From CBDDIP01 sp965229005 (GTDB lineage Bacteria > Actinomycetota > Acidimicrobiia > Acidimicrobiales > Ilumatobacteraceae): a stretch of 64,000 nt of DNA. Made by a program: the position numbers and the translations under genes. How positions within the stretch are numbered: position 1 is the stretch's first letter; every line of letters starts with the position of its first letter. The notes under the pieces are model-generated. The model saw nothing but the letters and a program-made list of their open reading frames with translations, was not told the DNA's origin and made no database searches. The stretch lies in contig CBDDIP010000002.1 in the NCBI GenBank assembly GCA_965229005.1, forward strand, positions 2,108,001-2,172,000, in the 5' to 3' direction. Shown here piece by piece: positions 41,118 to 47,544 of this stretch.

Positions 41118-41899
41118 ACCGGAAGCTCACCGCCATCACCCTGATCGCTGCAGCGCTGCTGACCAATGCCGGGTTCACCTCGCTCGGCAGCACCTTCAAC
41201 TACCCCGACGTGCTGAAGGAGCCGACGGGCGACATCCTCCAACGCTTTCGCGAGCACCAGTCGAGCGTGTCGATCTGGTTCGCCGTCCTCGCCGCGTCGG
41301 CGGCGTTGTTCGCCCCGATCGCCATCGGGATCGGGCGCCTCCGTGCCGACCGTCGGATGAAGCTCGCCGTGCCGGTCGGCATCACCGCCGCCCTCGTGCA
41401 GGTGATCGGTCTGCTGCGGTGGCCGGTGCTCGTGCCCGGGTTCGCCGATGACGCGGCGAGCGCCGACCCCGTCATCGCGGCCGCCGCTCGGGACCACTTC
41501 GACACCGCGCACACGATCCTCGGCAACGTGATCGGCGAGACGCTCGGCTACCTCTTCACGGCCGCCTGGACGCTGCTCGTCGTCGTCAGCCTCGGGAAGC
41601 GCTTCGGTGGTCGAGCGTTCGCAGCGCTCGGTGCCGCTTCGGGGGTGATGATCGTCGTCGGCGTGCTGTCGCCCCTCGACCTCGAGATCGTCGATTCCGT
41701 CAACTTCTTCGGCTACGTGCTGTGGAGCGTCTGGCTGCTGTGGCTGGCTGTCGTGCTGCTGCGCGGCGGGCGTGACAGTGTCGCAGGATGGACGAGGGTC
41801 GATCGCCGCAGCGAGCACGGCGAACCGCCGTCTTCCTCGAGGGTGTCAGCGACGAGCTCGCCGTCGCTGCGCTCGCGAGGCGGCTCGGTCGCGACCTGA
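41114..41899 (+). CDS. DUF4386 family membrane protein
   Basis: 261-aa protein with six to seven hydrophobic segments (MNRKLTAITLIAAALLTNAG, IWFAVLAASAALFAPIAIGI, LAVPVGITAALVQVIGLLRW, TLGYLFTAAWTLLVVVSLGK-like, AALGAASGVMIVVGVLSPLD, YVLWSVWLLWLAVVLLRGG). Length and spacing fit DUF4386. The last 37 residues are Ser/Arg-rich and overlap the TOPRIM gene by 112 bp, so the natural C-terminus probably sits near the end of the last helix and the extra tail exists because no earlier stop occurs in frame. Function unknown. Confidence 0.75.
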   Translation: MNRKLTAITLIAAALLTNAGFTSLGSTFNYPDVLKEPTGDILQRFREHQSSVSIWFAVLAASAALFAPIAIGIGRLRADRRMKLAVPVGITAALVQVIGLLRWPVLVPGFADDAASADPVIAAAARDHFDTAHTILGNVIGETLGYLFTAAWTLLVVVSLGKRFGGRAFAALGAASGVMIVVGVLSPLDLEIVDSVNFFGYVLWSVWLLWLAVVLLRGGRDSVAGWTRVDRRSEHGEPPSSSRVSATSSPSLRSRGGSVAT

Positions 41900-42369
41900 G
41901 TGCGGAGGGCATCGAACTGGTGCCGATGGGCGGTGCGACGAACATCCACCGCTTCCTCGGCCAGTTCGGACCGAACGGTGTGAACGCTCGGATCGCCGGG
42001 CTGTGCGACGTTGGGGAGGAGCGCGTCCTGCGTCGCGGATTGGAACGTGCCGGCCTCGGCCAGGACCTCACGCGCAGCAGCATGGAGGCGCTCGGGTTCT
42101 TCCTCTGTGAAGCGGATCTGGAGGACGAACTGATCCGCGCCCTGGGCGCGCCGGCCGTCGAGCGGGTGATCGACGCGAACGGCGAGTTGAGCTCGCTGCG
42201 CATCCTGCAGCAGCAACCGGCCCAGCGCGACCGCACCGTCGAGCAGCACCTGCGGCGGTTCATGAGCAGCAAGGGCGGTCGCAAGATCCACTACGCACCG
42301 CAGCTCGTCGATGCGCTCGATCTCGACCGCGTTCCCCGTCCGCTCCGGCTCCTGCTCGCCTCGATGTGA
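41788..42369 (+). CDS. Standalone OLD-family TOPRIM domain protein
   Basis: 193-aa protein holding a TOPRIM fold like the nuclease domain of OLD-family endonucleases. The first motif is AVFLEGVSDELAVAALARRL (catalytic Glu at about residue 18). The second metal site reads ARIAGLCDVGEERVLRRGLE, with a single Asp where classical TOPRIMs have DxD. FFLCEADLEDELIRALG is a conserved OLD-type segment. The ATPase half is absent and no ABC-ATPase gene is adjacent. It overlaps the preceding gene by 112 bp. Confidence 0.7.
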   Translation: MDEGRSPQRARRTAVFLEGVSDELAVAALARRLGRDLSAEGIELVPMGGATNIHRFLGQFGPNGVNARIAGLCDVGEERVLRRGLERAGLGQDLTRSSMEALGFFLCEADLEDELIRALGAPAVERVIDANGELSSLRILQQQPAQRDRTVEQHLRRFMSSKGGRKIHYAPQLVDALDLDRVPRPLRLLLASM

Positions 42370-42428
42370 GCAACCCCGGGACGGCCAGAAGCTTCGGCGG
42401 GGATCCTTCGCGCACGGCCAGTCCTCCC

Positions 42429-42434
42429 TAGGAT
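42429..42434 (+). promoter_or_regulatory. -10 box favouring the GTG start at 42442
   Basis: TAGGAT ends 7 nt before GTG 42442 but overlaps ATG 42433, which argues for the downstream start if the transcript is leaderless. Confidence 0.4.
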
Positions 42435-42441
42435 GTCCTCC

Positions 42442-42933
42442 GTGGAGCACGCGACCGCCGAGGACCAGCCGACAGCGACGTGTCCGTTCCCGCACGCTGC
42501 AGCGGCGCCAGCTCCGACCGCTGCCGCGACGTGTCCGTTCCCGCACGCAGCAGCGGCCCGGCCGCCGGTGCAGCGCTCTCGCGCCGACCTGTTCGTGCGG
42601 CGCGTCCTGCGGATCCGCGAACGCCCAGCGGGGGTGACGGCCGCGTCGGCCTACCGGACCTTCCAACGCTCGATGCTGATCTCGGCCACCCGCTGCACGC
42701 TCACGTACGTGATCTTCCCGTTCGTCCTGCCGGCCGTTGGGCTGGCGACCGGTGTGGGCCCGGTCATCGGCATCCTCGTCGGAACGCTGGCGATGACATG
42801 CGACGTGTTCACGATCCGCCGCTTCTTCGCCGTCGACCACCGCTTCCGCTGGCACTACTCGACGATCGCCACGGGCATCATCGTGCTGCTGCTCGTCCTG
42901 CTGGTGCAGGACATCGCCGACCTGCTCACATAG
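42442..42933 (+). CDS. Small membrane protein with two CPFPH repeats
   Basis: 163-aa protein from GTG 42442 (VEHATAEDQPTATCPFPHAA); an in-frame ATG at 42433 overlaps the TAGGAT -10 box, so GTG is preferred. The N-terminal third holds two near-identical ATCPFPHAAAA units 17 residues apart, giving two Cys-His pairs. A basic amphipathic stretch and three hydrophobic segments follow (TRCTLTYVIFPFVLPAVGLA, VGPVIGILVGTLAMTCDVFT, WHYSTIATGIIVLLLVLLVQ). CPxPH pairs could bind a metal or heme; no known family assigned. Confidence 0.65.
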   Translation: MEHATAEDQPTATCPFPHAAAAPAPTAAATCPFPHAAAARPPVQRSRADLFVRRVLRIRERPAGVTAASAYRTFQRSMLISATRCTLTYVIFPFVLPAVGLATGVGPVIGILVGTLAMTCDVFTIRRFFAVDHRFRWHYSTIATGIIVLLLVLLVQDIADLLT

Positions 42934-42937
42934 TGGC

Positions 42938-43702
42938 GTGACGATCAAGATCGGGGTGCAGGTCCACCCGCAGACACCGCGCCTCGCGGACATGCGAGCG
43001 GCGTGGCGCGAAGCGGACGCAATGGGGGTCGACTCGCTGTGGATCTGGGACCACTTCTTCCCGCCGCTCTATGGCGAGCCGGACGACCCTCACTTCGAGG
43101 GATGGTCCCTGTTGGCGGCGATGGCGGCGGACACCGAACGGGCGACCGTCGGCATGCTCGTCAGCTGCATCGCCTACCGCAACCTCAACCTGCTGGCCGA
43201 CATGGCGCGCACCGTCGACCACATCGCCGACGGGCGGTTCGTGCTCGGGCTGGGATCCGGCTGGATGGAGCGCGACTACCTGGAGTACGGCTACGAGTTC
43301 GGCACCGTGCGATCGCGTTCGCTGGCCCTGCGTGCTGCGATCCCCGTGATCCGCGAGCGCCTGGCCAAGCTGGTGCCACCGGCCATGGGCACGATGCCGA
43401 TCCTGATCGGCGGCATCGGTCCGACGATCACGCTGCCGACGGTGGCGATGTCGGCGGACGCCTGGAACGCGTCGGGGCCACCGGAGACGTACGCAGCGAT
43501 CAACCGCAAGCTGGACGAGTGCTGCGCGGCGATCGGCCGCGACCCGAAGTCGATCGAGCGAACCATCGCGATTCGCGACCACCAGATCGGGATGTGGGCC
43601 GAGTACATCGAGGCGGGCGCCGATCACCTGATCCTCATGCTGCCCGCCCCGTACGATCTCGGGCCGCTGCGCGAGCTGATGGCGGCCTGCTCCGGCCAAT
43701 GA
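42938..43702 (+). CDS. LLM-class oxidoreductase, probably F420-dependent
   Basis: 254-aa luciferase-like enzyme, shorter than usual (300-330). Segments: GVQVHPQTPRLADMRAAWRE, GVDSLWIWDHFFPPLYGEPD, VGMLVSCIAYRNLNLLADMA, GRFVLGLGSGWMERDYLEYG (GLGSGW motif), MPILIGGIGPTITLPTVAMS and AGADHLILMLPAPYDLGPLR. GTG start 5 bp after the preceding stop. Its stop overlaps the AraC-type regulator by 4 bp, so the two are coupled. Confidence 0.88.
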   Translation: MTIKIGVQVHPQTPRLADMRAAWREADAMGVDSLWIWDHFFPPLYGEPDDPHFEGWSLLAAMAADTERATVGMLVSCIAYRNLNLLADMARTVDHIADGRFVLGLGSGWMERDYLEYGYEFGTVRSRSLALRAAIPVIRERLAKLVPPAMGTMPILIGGIGPTITLPTVAMSADAWNASGPPETYAAINRKLDECCAAIGRDPKSIERTIAIRDHQIGMWAEYIEAGADHLILMLPAPYDLGPLRELMAACSGQ

Positions 43703-44130
43703 CGGCGCCGACCGCTCGACACCTGCTGCGGGCGAAGGATCTCGCCGACGCGCGCTACGCCGAGCCGCTGACCGTTGCCGATCTGGCTCGTCACGCAGGC
43801 CTGTCGCGTGCGCAGTTCAGCCGGGAGTTCCGGCGCACGTTCGGCGAGTCGCCACACCAGTACCTGCTCACCCGGCGGCTGGAACGAGCGGCCACGCTGC
43901 TGCGCAACACCGATCGCTCCGTCACCGAGATCTGCTTCGCCGTTGGGCTCGCCAGTCTCGGCTCGTTCACCACGTCGTTCCGGCGCATCCACGGCGCCAC
44001 CCCGACCGCCTATCGGTCGAGCTTCCCTCCGGCGCAACGGCTCATCCGCATCCCCGACTGCGTCGCTCGGGCCCACGGTCGTCCGCACAACCGCACGTTT
44101 CGAGAAGTCGCGTCGTCGAACCCGTCGTAG
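43699..44130 (+). CDS. AraC-family regulator (DNA-binding domain only)
   Basis: 143-aa regulator carrying essentially only the two-HTH AraC domain: TVADLARHAGLSRAQFSREF and RTFGESPHQYLLTRRLERAA, then RSVTEICFAVGLASLGSFTT and SFRRIHGATPTAYRSSFPPA. No cupin or ligand-binding domain. The C-terminal RAHGRPHNRTFREVASSNPS is disordered. Coupled (4-bp overlap) to the luciferase-like gene. Might act as a constitutive or titrated activator of the nearby VOC gene. Confidence 0.87.
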   Translation: MTAPTARHLLRAKDLADARYAEPLTVADLARHAGLSRAQFSREFRRTFGESPHQYLLTRRLERAATLLRNTDRSVTEICFAVGLASLGSFTTSFRRIHGATPTAYRSSFPPAQRLIRIPDCVARAHGRPHNRTFREVASSNPS

Positions 44131-44133
44131 CGT
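44128..44133 (+). promoter_or_regulatory. -10 box of a leaderless promoter for the VOC gene
   Basis: TAGCGT, overlapping the AraC stop codon (TAG), ends 6 nt before the ATG at 44140. Confidence 0.45.
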
Positions 44134-44139
44134 CGCCGC

Positions 44140-44571
44140 ATGATCACGATTGCCAACGCACAGTTCTGGGTCCACGACCAGGAGGAAGCACTCGACTTCT
44201 ACACGCGTCTGCTCGGCTGGGAGGTGCGATCCGATGTCACCATGGCGGAGTGGAACTTCCGCTGGCTGGTCGTCGGGCCGGTCGGGAGCGATGACGTCGG
44301 ACTGGTGCTGATGCCGGTGCCCTCGCCGCCGATGCTCGACGCCGACAGCAGCGGTCAGCTCGCGGAGCTCGTCGCCAAGGGTGTCGGCGGCACGCTGTTC
44401 CTGGAGACCGACGACTGCCAGGCGGCGTACGACGAGCTGTCGGCGCGAGGTGTCGTGTTCAACGATCCGCCGACGCCGCAGCCGTACGGGATCGACACCT
44501 CGTTCCGCGACCCGTCGGGCAACAACATCCGTCTCACGCAGGTGATGGAGTTCTCGCTGGAACGGCGTTGA
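44140..44571 (+). CDS. VOC (glyoxalase/bleomycin-resistance fold) protein
   Basis: 143-aa single VOC module with two beta-alpha-beta-beta-beta units: ITIANAQFWVHDQEEALDFY, TRLLGWEVRSDVTMAEWNFR and GTLFLETDDCQAAYDELSAR, VVFNDPPTPQPYGIDTSFRD, PSGNNIRLTQ. Such proteins hold a divalent metal and include extradiol dioxygenases, glyoxalases and resistance proteins; the role here is not evident. It lies between the AraC gene and thpR. Confidence 0.85.
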   Translation: MITIANAQFWVHDQEEALDFYTRLLGWEVRSDVTMAEWNFRWLVVGPVGSDDVGLVLMPVPSPPMLDADSSGQLAELVAKGVGGTLFLETDDCQAAYDELSARGVVFNDPPTPQPYGIDTSFRDPSGNNIRLTQVMEFSLERR

Positions 44572-44581
44572 CCGGACCTGC

Positions 44582-45094
44582 ATGATGCCGCGGCTCTTCC
44601 TGGCCGTGTGGCCGCCCGATGACGTGGTCGAGGAGCTGATGGCGTTGCCGCGCAAGGACCAGCGCGGTGTGCGGTTCGTTCCCCCCGATCGATGGCACAT
44701 CACGCTGCGCTTCCTCGGCCAGGCAGACCCGAATGCGGTGGTCGACGCGCTCATCAGGACCGCCCTCGTGCCGGCCGTTGCCCGGCTCGGCCCTGCTGTC
44801 GACGTGCTCGACGAGCGAGCATTGATCGTCCCCGCCGACGGTCTCGACGATCTTGCGGCTGCGGTCACGCATGCCACCGCCTCGATCGGCGAGCGTCCGC
44901 GCAAGCGGTTCGTCGGCCACCTGACCGTCGCACGGGTGAAGGCGCACGCGCCGATGCCGCGCGCGCTGGGGACGATGATGGCCGCCGAGTTCGACGTCGA
45001 CGAGGTCGCGCTCGTTGCCAGCCGGCAGCACCAGGACGGTGCCCGCTACGAGACGATCGAAACCTGGGCGGTGCCGAGCTCGACGGCTCCCTAG
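44582..45094 (+). CDS. thpR: RNA 2',3'-cyclic phosphodiesterase ThpR
   Basis: 170-aa 2H-phosphoesterase. The paired catalytic motifs HITL (in PDRWHITLRFLG) and HLTV (in FVGHLTVARVK) are present about 85 residues apart, and the N-terminal PRLFLAVWPPDDVVEEL matches the ThpR/LigT start. The enzyme opens 2',3'-cyclic phosphate on RNA ends. Two adjacent ATGs (44582 and 44585) are possible starts. Ends 9 bp before the DinB-type gene. Confidence 0.9.
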   Translation: MMPRLFLAVWPPDDVVEELMALPRKDQRGVRFVPPDRWHITLRFLGQADPNAVVDALIRTALVPAVARLGPAVDVLDERALIVPADGLDDLAAAVTHATASIGERPRKRFVGHLTVARVKAHAPMPRALGTMMAAEFDVDEVALVASRQHQDGARYETIETWAVPSSTAP

Positions 45095-45097
45095 CCT
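45092..45097 (+). promoter_or_regulatory. -10 box of a leaderless promoter for the DinB-type gene
   Basis: TAGCCT, overlapping the thpR stop, ends 6 nt before the ATG at 45104. Confidence 0.45.
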
Positions 45098-45103
45098 CGA
45101 CAC

Positions 45104-45625
45104 ATGTCGATGTTCGAGAACCCTCCGTTCGATCCCGATGCCGCGCCGCTCGACGGCGACGAGCGGGCGGCGTCGTGCTGGCTGCTCGACTACCACCGCC
45201 ACGTGTTCCTGCGAAAGGTCGATGGCATCACCGAGGAGCAGGCCCGCACCACGGTCGCCGCGAGCGACCTCACCCTGCTCGGGCTTGCTCGTCACCTCGG
45301 TGGCGTGGAGCAGTACTGGTTCGCCGAGCTGTTCCTCGGGCTCGACGAGCCGGCCCACTGGGACGACCCCGATGATCGCGACCGAGACTTCCACGTGCGT
45401 GACGGTGACAGCCTGAGCGATGCCGTCGCCGTGCTGCGCGCCGAGATCGACCGGGCCAGGGAGCTGACCGCGATCACGTCGTTCGACGCGGTGGCGGTCC
45501 GCGATCGACGGGGCCAGGCGGTGAACCTTCGTTGGATCGTCGTCCACTTGATCGAGGAGTACGCACGGCACTGCGGCCATGCCGACCTGATCCGCGAAGC
45601 GATCGACGGGGTCACCGGCGACTGA
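45104..45625 (+). CDS. DinB/DUF664-family protein
   Basis: 173-aa helical-bundle protein of the DinB/DUF664 type. LLDYHRHVFLRKVDGITEEQ, LTLLGLARHLGGVEQYWFAE (metal-ligand His near 59) and NLRWIVVHLIEEYARHCGHA, DLIREAIDGVTGD (His near 147 and 154) match the usual three-His site. Members often act as thiol-dependent S-transferases or have unknown roles. It probably starts its own leaderless transcript. Confidence 0.82.
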   Translation: MSMFENPPFDPDAAPLDGDERAASCWLLDYHRHVFLRKVDGITEEQARTTVAASDLTLLGLARHLGGVEQYWFAELFLGLDEPAHWDDPDDRDRDFHVRDGDSLSDAVAVLRAEIDRARELTAITSFDAVAVRDRRGQAVNLRWIVVHLIEEYARHCGHADLIREAIDGVTGD

Positions 45626-45653
45626 CGGCCGGCGCTCGTACAAGGATGTGACC

Positions 45654-46409
45654 ATGACGAACGAGGACGCAACTCCGAGCACGTTCAACGGGGCACGCCT
45701 GACCGGCGTCGACTTCTCCGGGGCGGTCCTGCGCGACTGCGACTTGAGCAACGTGAAGATCGTCGACTCCTGGTTGGTCGACGTCAACATGTCCGGACTC
45801 ATCGGCAACGTCGTCGTCAACGACGTCGACGTGACGGAGTTCGTGAATGCGGAGCTCGACCGTCGTCACCCGGAACGGGTCCAGCTGCGCGAGATGAGCG
45901 CGGCCGACGACTACCGGGCGATGTGGACGACGATCGAAGCGCTGTGGTCATCGTTGGTCGAGCGGGCCCGTGCACTGTCGGAGGATCAGGTGCAGCAGCG
46001 CGTCGACGACGAGTGGTCGTTCGTCGAGACGCTTCGTCACTTGGTCTTCTGCACCGATGCATGGGCCAGCCGCACCATCCTCGACGATCCGCGGCCGTAC
46101 CACCGGCTCGGCTACACGCATAGCTCGTACCCGCCGGCGGACGCAGCGGCGCTCGGCATCGATCTCGAGGCGCACCCGTCGTTCGCCGAGGTGCTCGTGG
46201 CACGCGTCGATCGGATGGCCGTCATCCGTCGCATCGTCGACGGGTTGACCGACGCCGAGGTGGAACGGGTGTGCCTGCGCACGCCCGCACCGGGCTACCC
46301 GGAGGAGCCGCGCACGGTCGGCAAGTGTCTCAGCGTGGTGATGGGCGAGGAGTTCGATCACGCCCAGTACGCCATCCGCGACCTCAGAGCGCTCGAGGCG
46401 ACGCGCTGA
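45654..46409 (+). CDS. Pentapeptide-like / DinB fusion protein
   Basis: 251-aa protein in two parts. The first 60 residues have pentapeptide-like stacking (FNGARLTGVDFSGAVLRDCD, LSNVKIVDSWLVDVNMSG). A linker GNVVVNDVDVTEFVNAELDR leads into a DinB-like helical bundle: EWSFVETLRHLVFCTDAWAS and GEEFDHAQYAIRDLRALE carry the usual His ligands. The paralogue at 51776-52567 has the same layout, with the linker almost unchanged. Its 3' end overlaps the convergent PIG-L gene by 26 bp. Function unknown. Confidence 0.75.
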   Translation: MTNEDATPSTFNGARLTGVDFSGAVLRDCDLSNVKIVDSWLVDVNMSGLIGNVVVNDVDVTEFVNAELDRRHPERVQLREMSAADDYRAMWTTIEALWSSLVERARALSEDQVQQRVDDEWSFVETLRHLVFCTDAWASRTILDDPRPYHRLGYTHSSYPPADAAALGIDLEAHPSFAEVLVARVDRMAVIRRIVDGLTDAEVERVCLRTPAPGYPEEPRTVGKCLSVVMGEEFDHAQYAIRDLRALEATR

Positions 46410-47172
46410 CGGCGAAGTGGTAGCGCTGGCGGGGATCGGTGATCTCGGCCGGTTGCGGTGCAGCGCGGAACGATTCGATCGACCACCACTCACGCATCGC
46501 TCGCTCGCCGATGAGCCGTTCGATCCGCTCGGTCTGCGACCGGTGGGCGCGCAGCGCTGCGAGCTTCGTGTGCGCGCGTTCGCCGGTGAGCTCGATCCGG
46601 TGGGACAGGTCGTCGATCGGCGTGCTCGGCCGTTCGCAGTTGGGGTACCAGAAGCCGACCCGATCGTTGACGACGTCCCAGCGGTCGTGGAAGTCGGGTG
46701 TCACCGTCGCGTACCAGAGCTCGGCGTCGGAGGCCGATGAGCGCCACGCGTCGGTGGCCCAGCGAGACACGGCGATGTGGTCGGGGTGACCGGTCATGCC
46801 CTCGGGGCCGAAGGTCACGATGCGATCCGGTCGGATGATGTCGATGTGACCGGAGATCGCTTCGGTGCCGTCGCCGCTCAGGCAGTCGCCGTCCTCGAAC
46901 CCGAGGACGTGGATCTCGTCGACGCCCAGCACGGCCATGCTGCGCCGGAGCTCGTGCGAGCGCCGCGCGGCGAGGCGGGCGGGCGGCCAGTGACGGGGAT
47001 CGTCGGTGCCGTGATCGCCGAGCGTCGCCGTGACGATCACGACGCGATCACCACGTGCGACGTGGTCGAGGATGAGCCCGGCCGACATGAACGTCTCGTC
47101 GTCGGGATGGGCCCAGACGCCGAGGAGGGTGCGTTTTCGAGTACTGGTGCTGGTGCTGGTTGTGGCGGACAT
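46384..47172 (-). CDS. PIG-L/LmbE-family deacetylase
   Basis: 262-aa zinc deacetylase of the PIG-L/LmbE fold (MshB, mycothiol conjugate amidase and GlcNAc-PI deacetylase belong here). Zinc-site signatures are LLGVWAHPDDETFMSAGLIL (AHPDDE) and VTFGPEGMTGHPDHIAVSRW (HPDHxA). ATG 47172 (MSATTSTSTSTRKRTLLGVW) has an AAGGAA Shine-Dalgarno. Two 21-bp operator-like sites lie 60 and 144 bp upstream and recur upstream of the lipoprotein gene at 50787, placing it in the putative regulon of the LAL regulator. Substrate not deducible. Confidence 0.87.
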   Translation of the reverse strand: MSATTSTSTSTRKRTLLGVWAHPDDETFMSAGLILDHVARGDRVVIVTATLGDHGTDDPRHWPPARLAARRSHELRRSMAVLGVDEIHVLGFEDGDCLSGDGTEAISGHIDIIRPDRIVTFGPEGMTGHPDHIAVSRWATDAWRSSASDAELWYATVTPDFHDRWDVVNDRVGFWYPNCERPSTPIDDLSHRIELTGERAHTKLAALRAHRSQTERIERLIGERAMREWWSIESFRAAPQPAEITDPRQRYHFAVSASPRAL

Positions 47173-47231
47173 GGTGGTCGTTCCTTCGTGCGGTGTGTCC
47201 GTGCCATCGTCGGCGCACCATCGCCCGTCGT

Positions 47232-47252
47232 CATCGGGAGCAGCTACCCATC
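47232..47252 (+). promoter_or_regulatory. 21-bp operator-like site A1
   Basis: CATCGGGA, a 7-base variable middle, CCCATC. It lies 60 bp upstream of the PIG-L ATG. Site B1 near 50853 is 19/21 identical; A2 and B2 are inverted versions. Confidence 0.6.
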
Positions 47253-47315
47253 TGCCGAACGCCGTCGCGGCGAACCTCGGTAGGCACTCGGTCGGGCTGC
47301 CGCCGAGCCGCCGAA

Positions 47316-47336
47316 GATGGGGAACGGGTCCCGATG
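47316..47336 (-). promoter_or_regulatory. 21-bp operator-like site A2 (inverted)
   Basis: On the reverse strand reads CATCGGGA, then CCCGTTC, then CCCATC. It faces A1 at a distance of 84 bp between starts. 17 of 21 positions match A1. Confidence 0.6.
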
Positions 47337-47514
47337 TCGGTGCACGCTCGTGGGCGCACCATGCAACGACCGGCAGCGAGCTGGCCACACCGGCCGGCTC
47401 GGAAGTGAGGCCGGAGGCAGGAGCCGCTCGTGTACCAGTTCCATCCACTCCAGACAGCGCACGTCCTCGACGCACATCAGCGTCGTGTCGGCCGCGCGGA
47501 TGCACAGCCGGGTC

Positions 47515-47538
47515 GGCGCGGGCGAACTCGCCCGCGCC
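47515..47538 (-). terminator. Hairpin downstream of the LAL regulator gene
   Basis: GGCGCGGGCGA and TCGCCCGCGCC are exact inverted repeats around a 2-nt centre, starting 7 bp after the regulator's stop. No T-tract follows, as usual for actinobacterial terminators. Confidence 0.5.
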
Positions 47539-47544
47539 GCCCGG

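Larger units (their letters stand above)
47173..47544. other. Non-coding 372-bp region upstream of PIG-L
   Basis: No protein-like frame is convincing here; long open frames are Arg-rich shadows. It holds operator sites A1 and A2 and a GC-rich hairpin close to the regulator's stop codon. The stretch 47340-47510 has no recognisable element. Confidence 0.6.

Noticed and set aside
42475..42560. Repeated TCPFPH-coding segments as a CRISPR or tandem-repeat array
   Set aside because: Only two units, in frame within a coding gene, without spacers.
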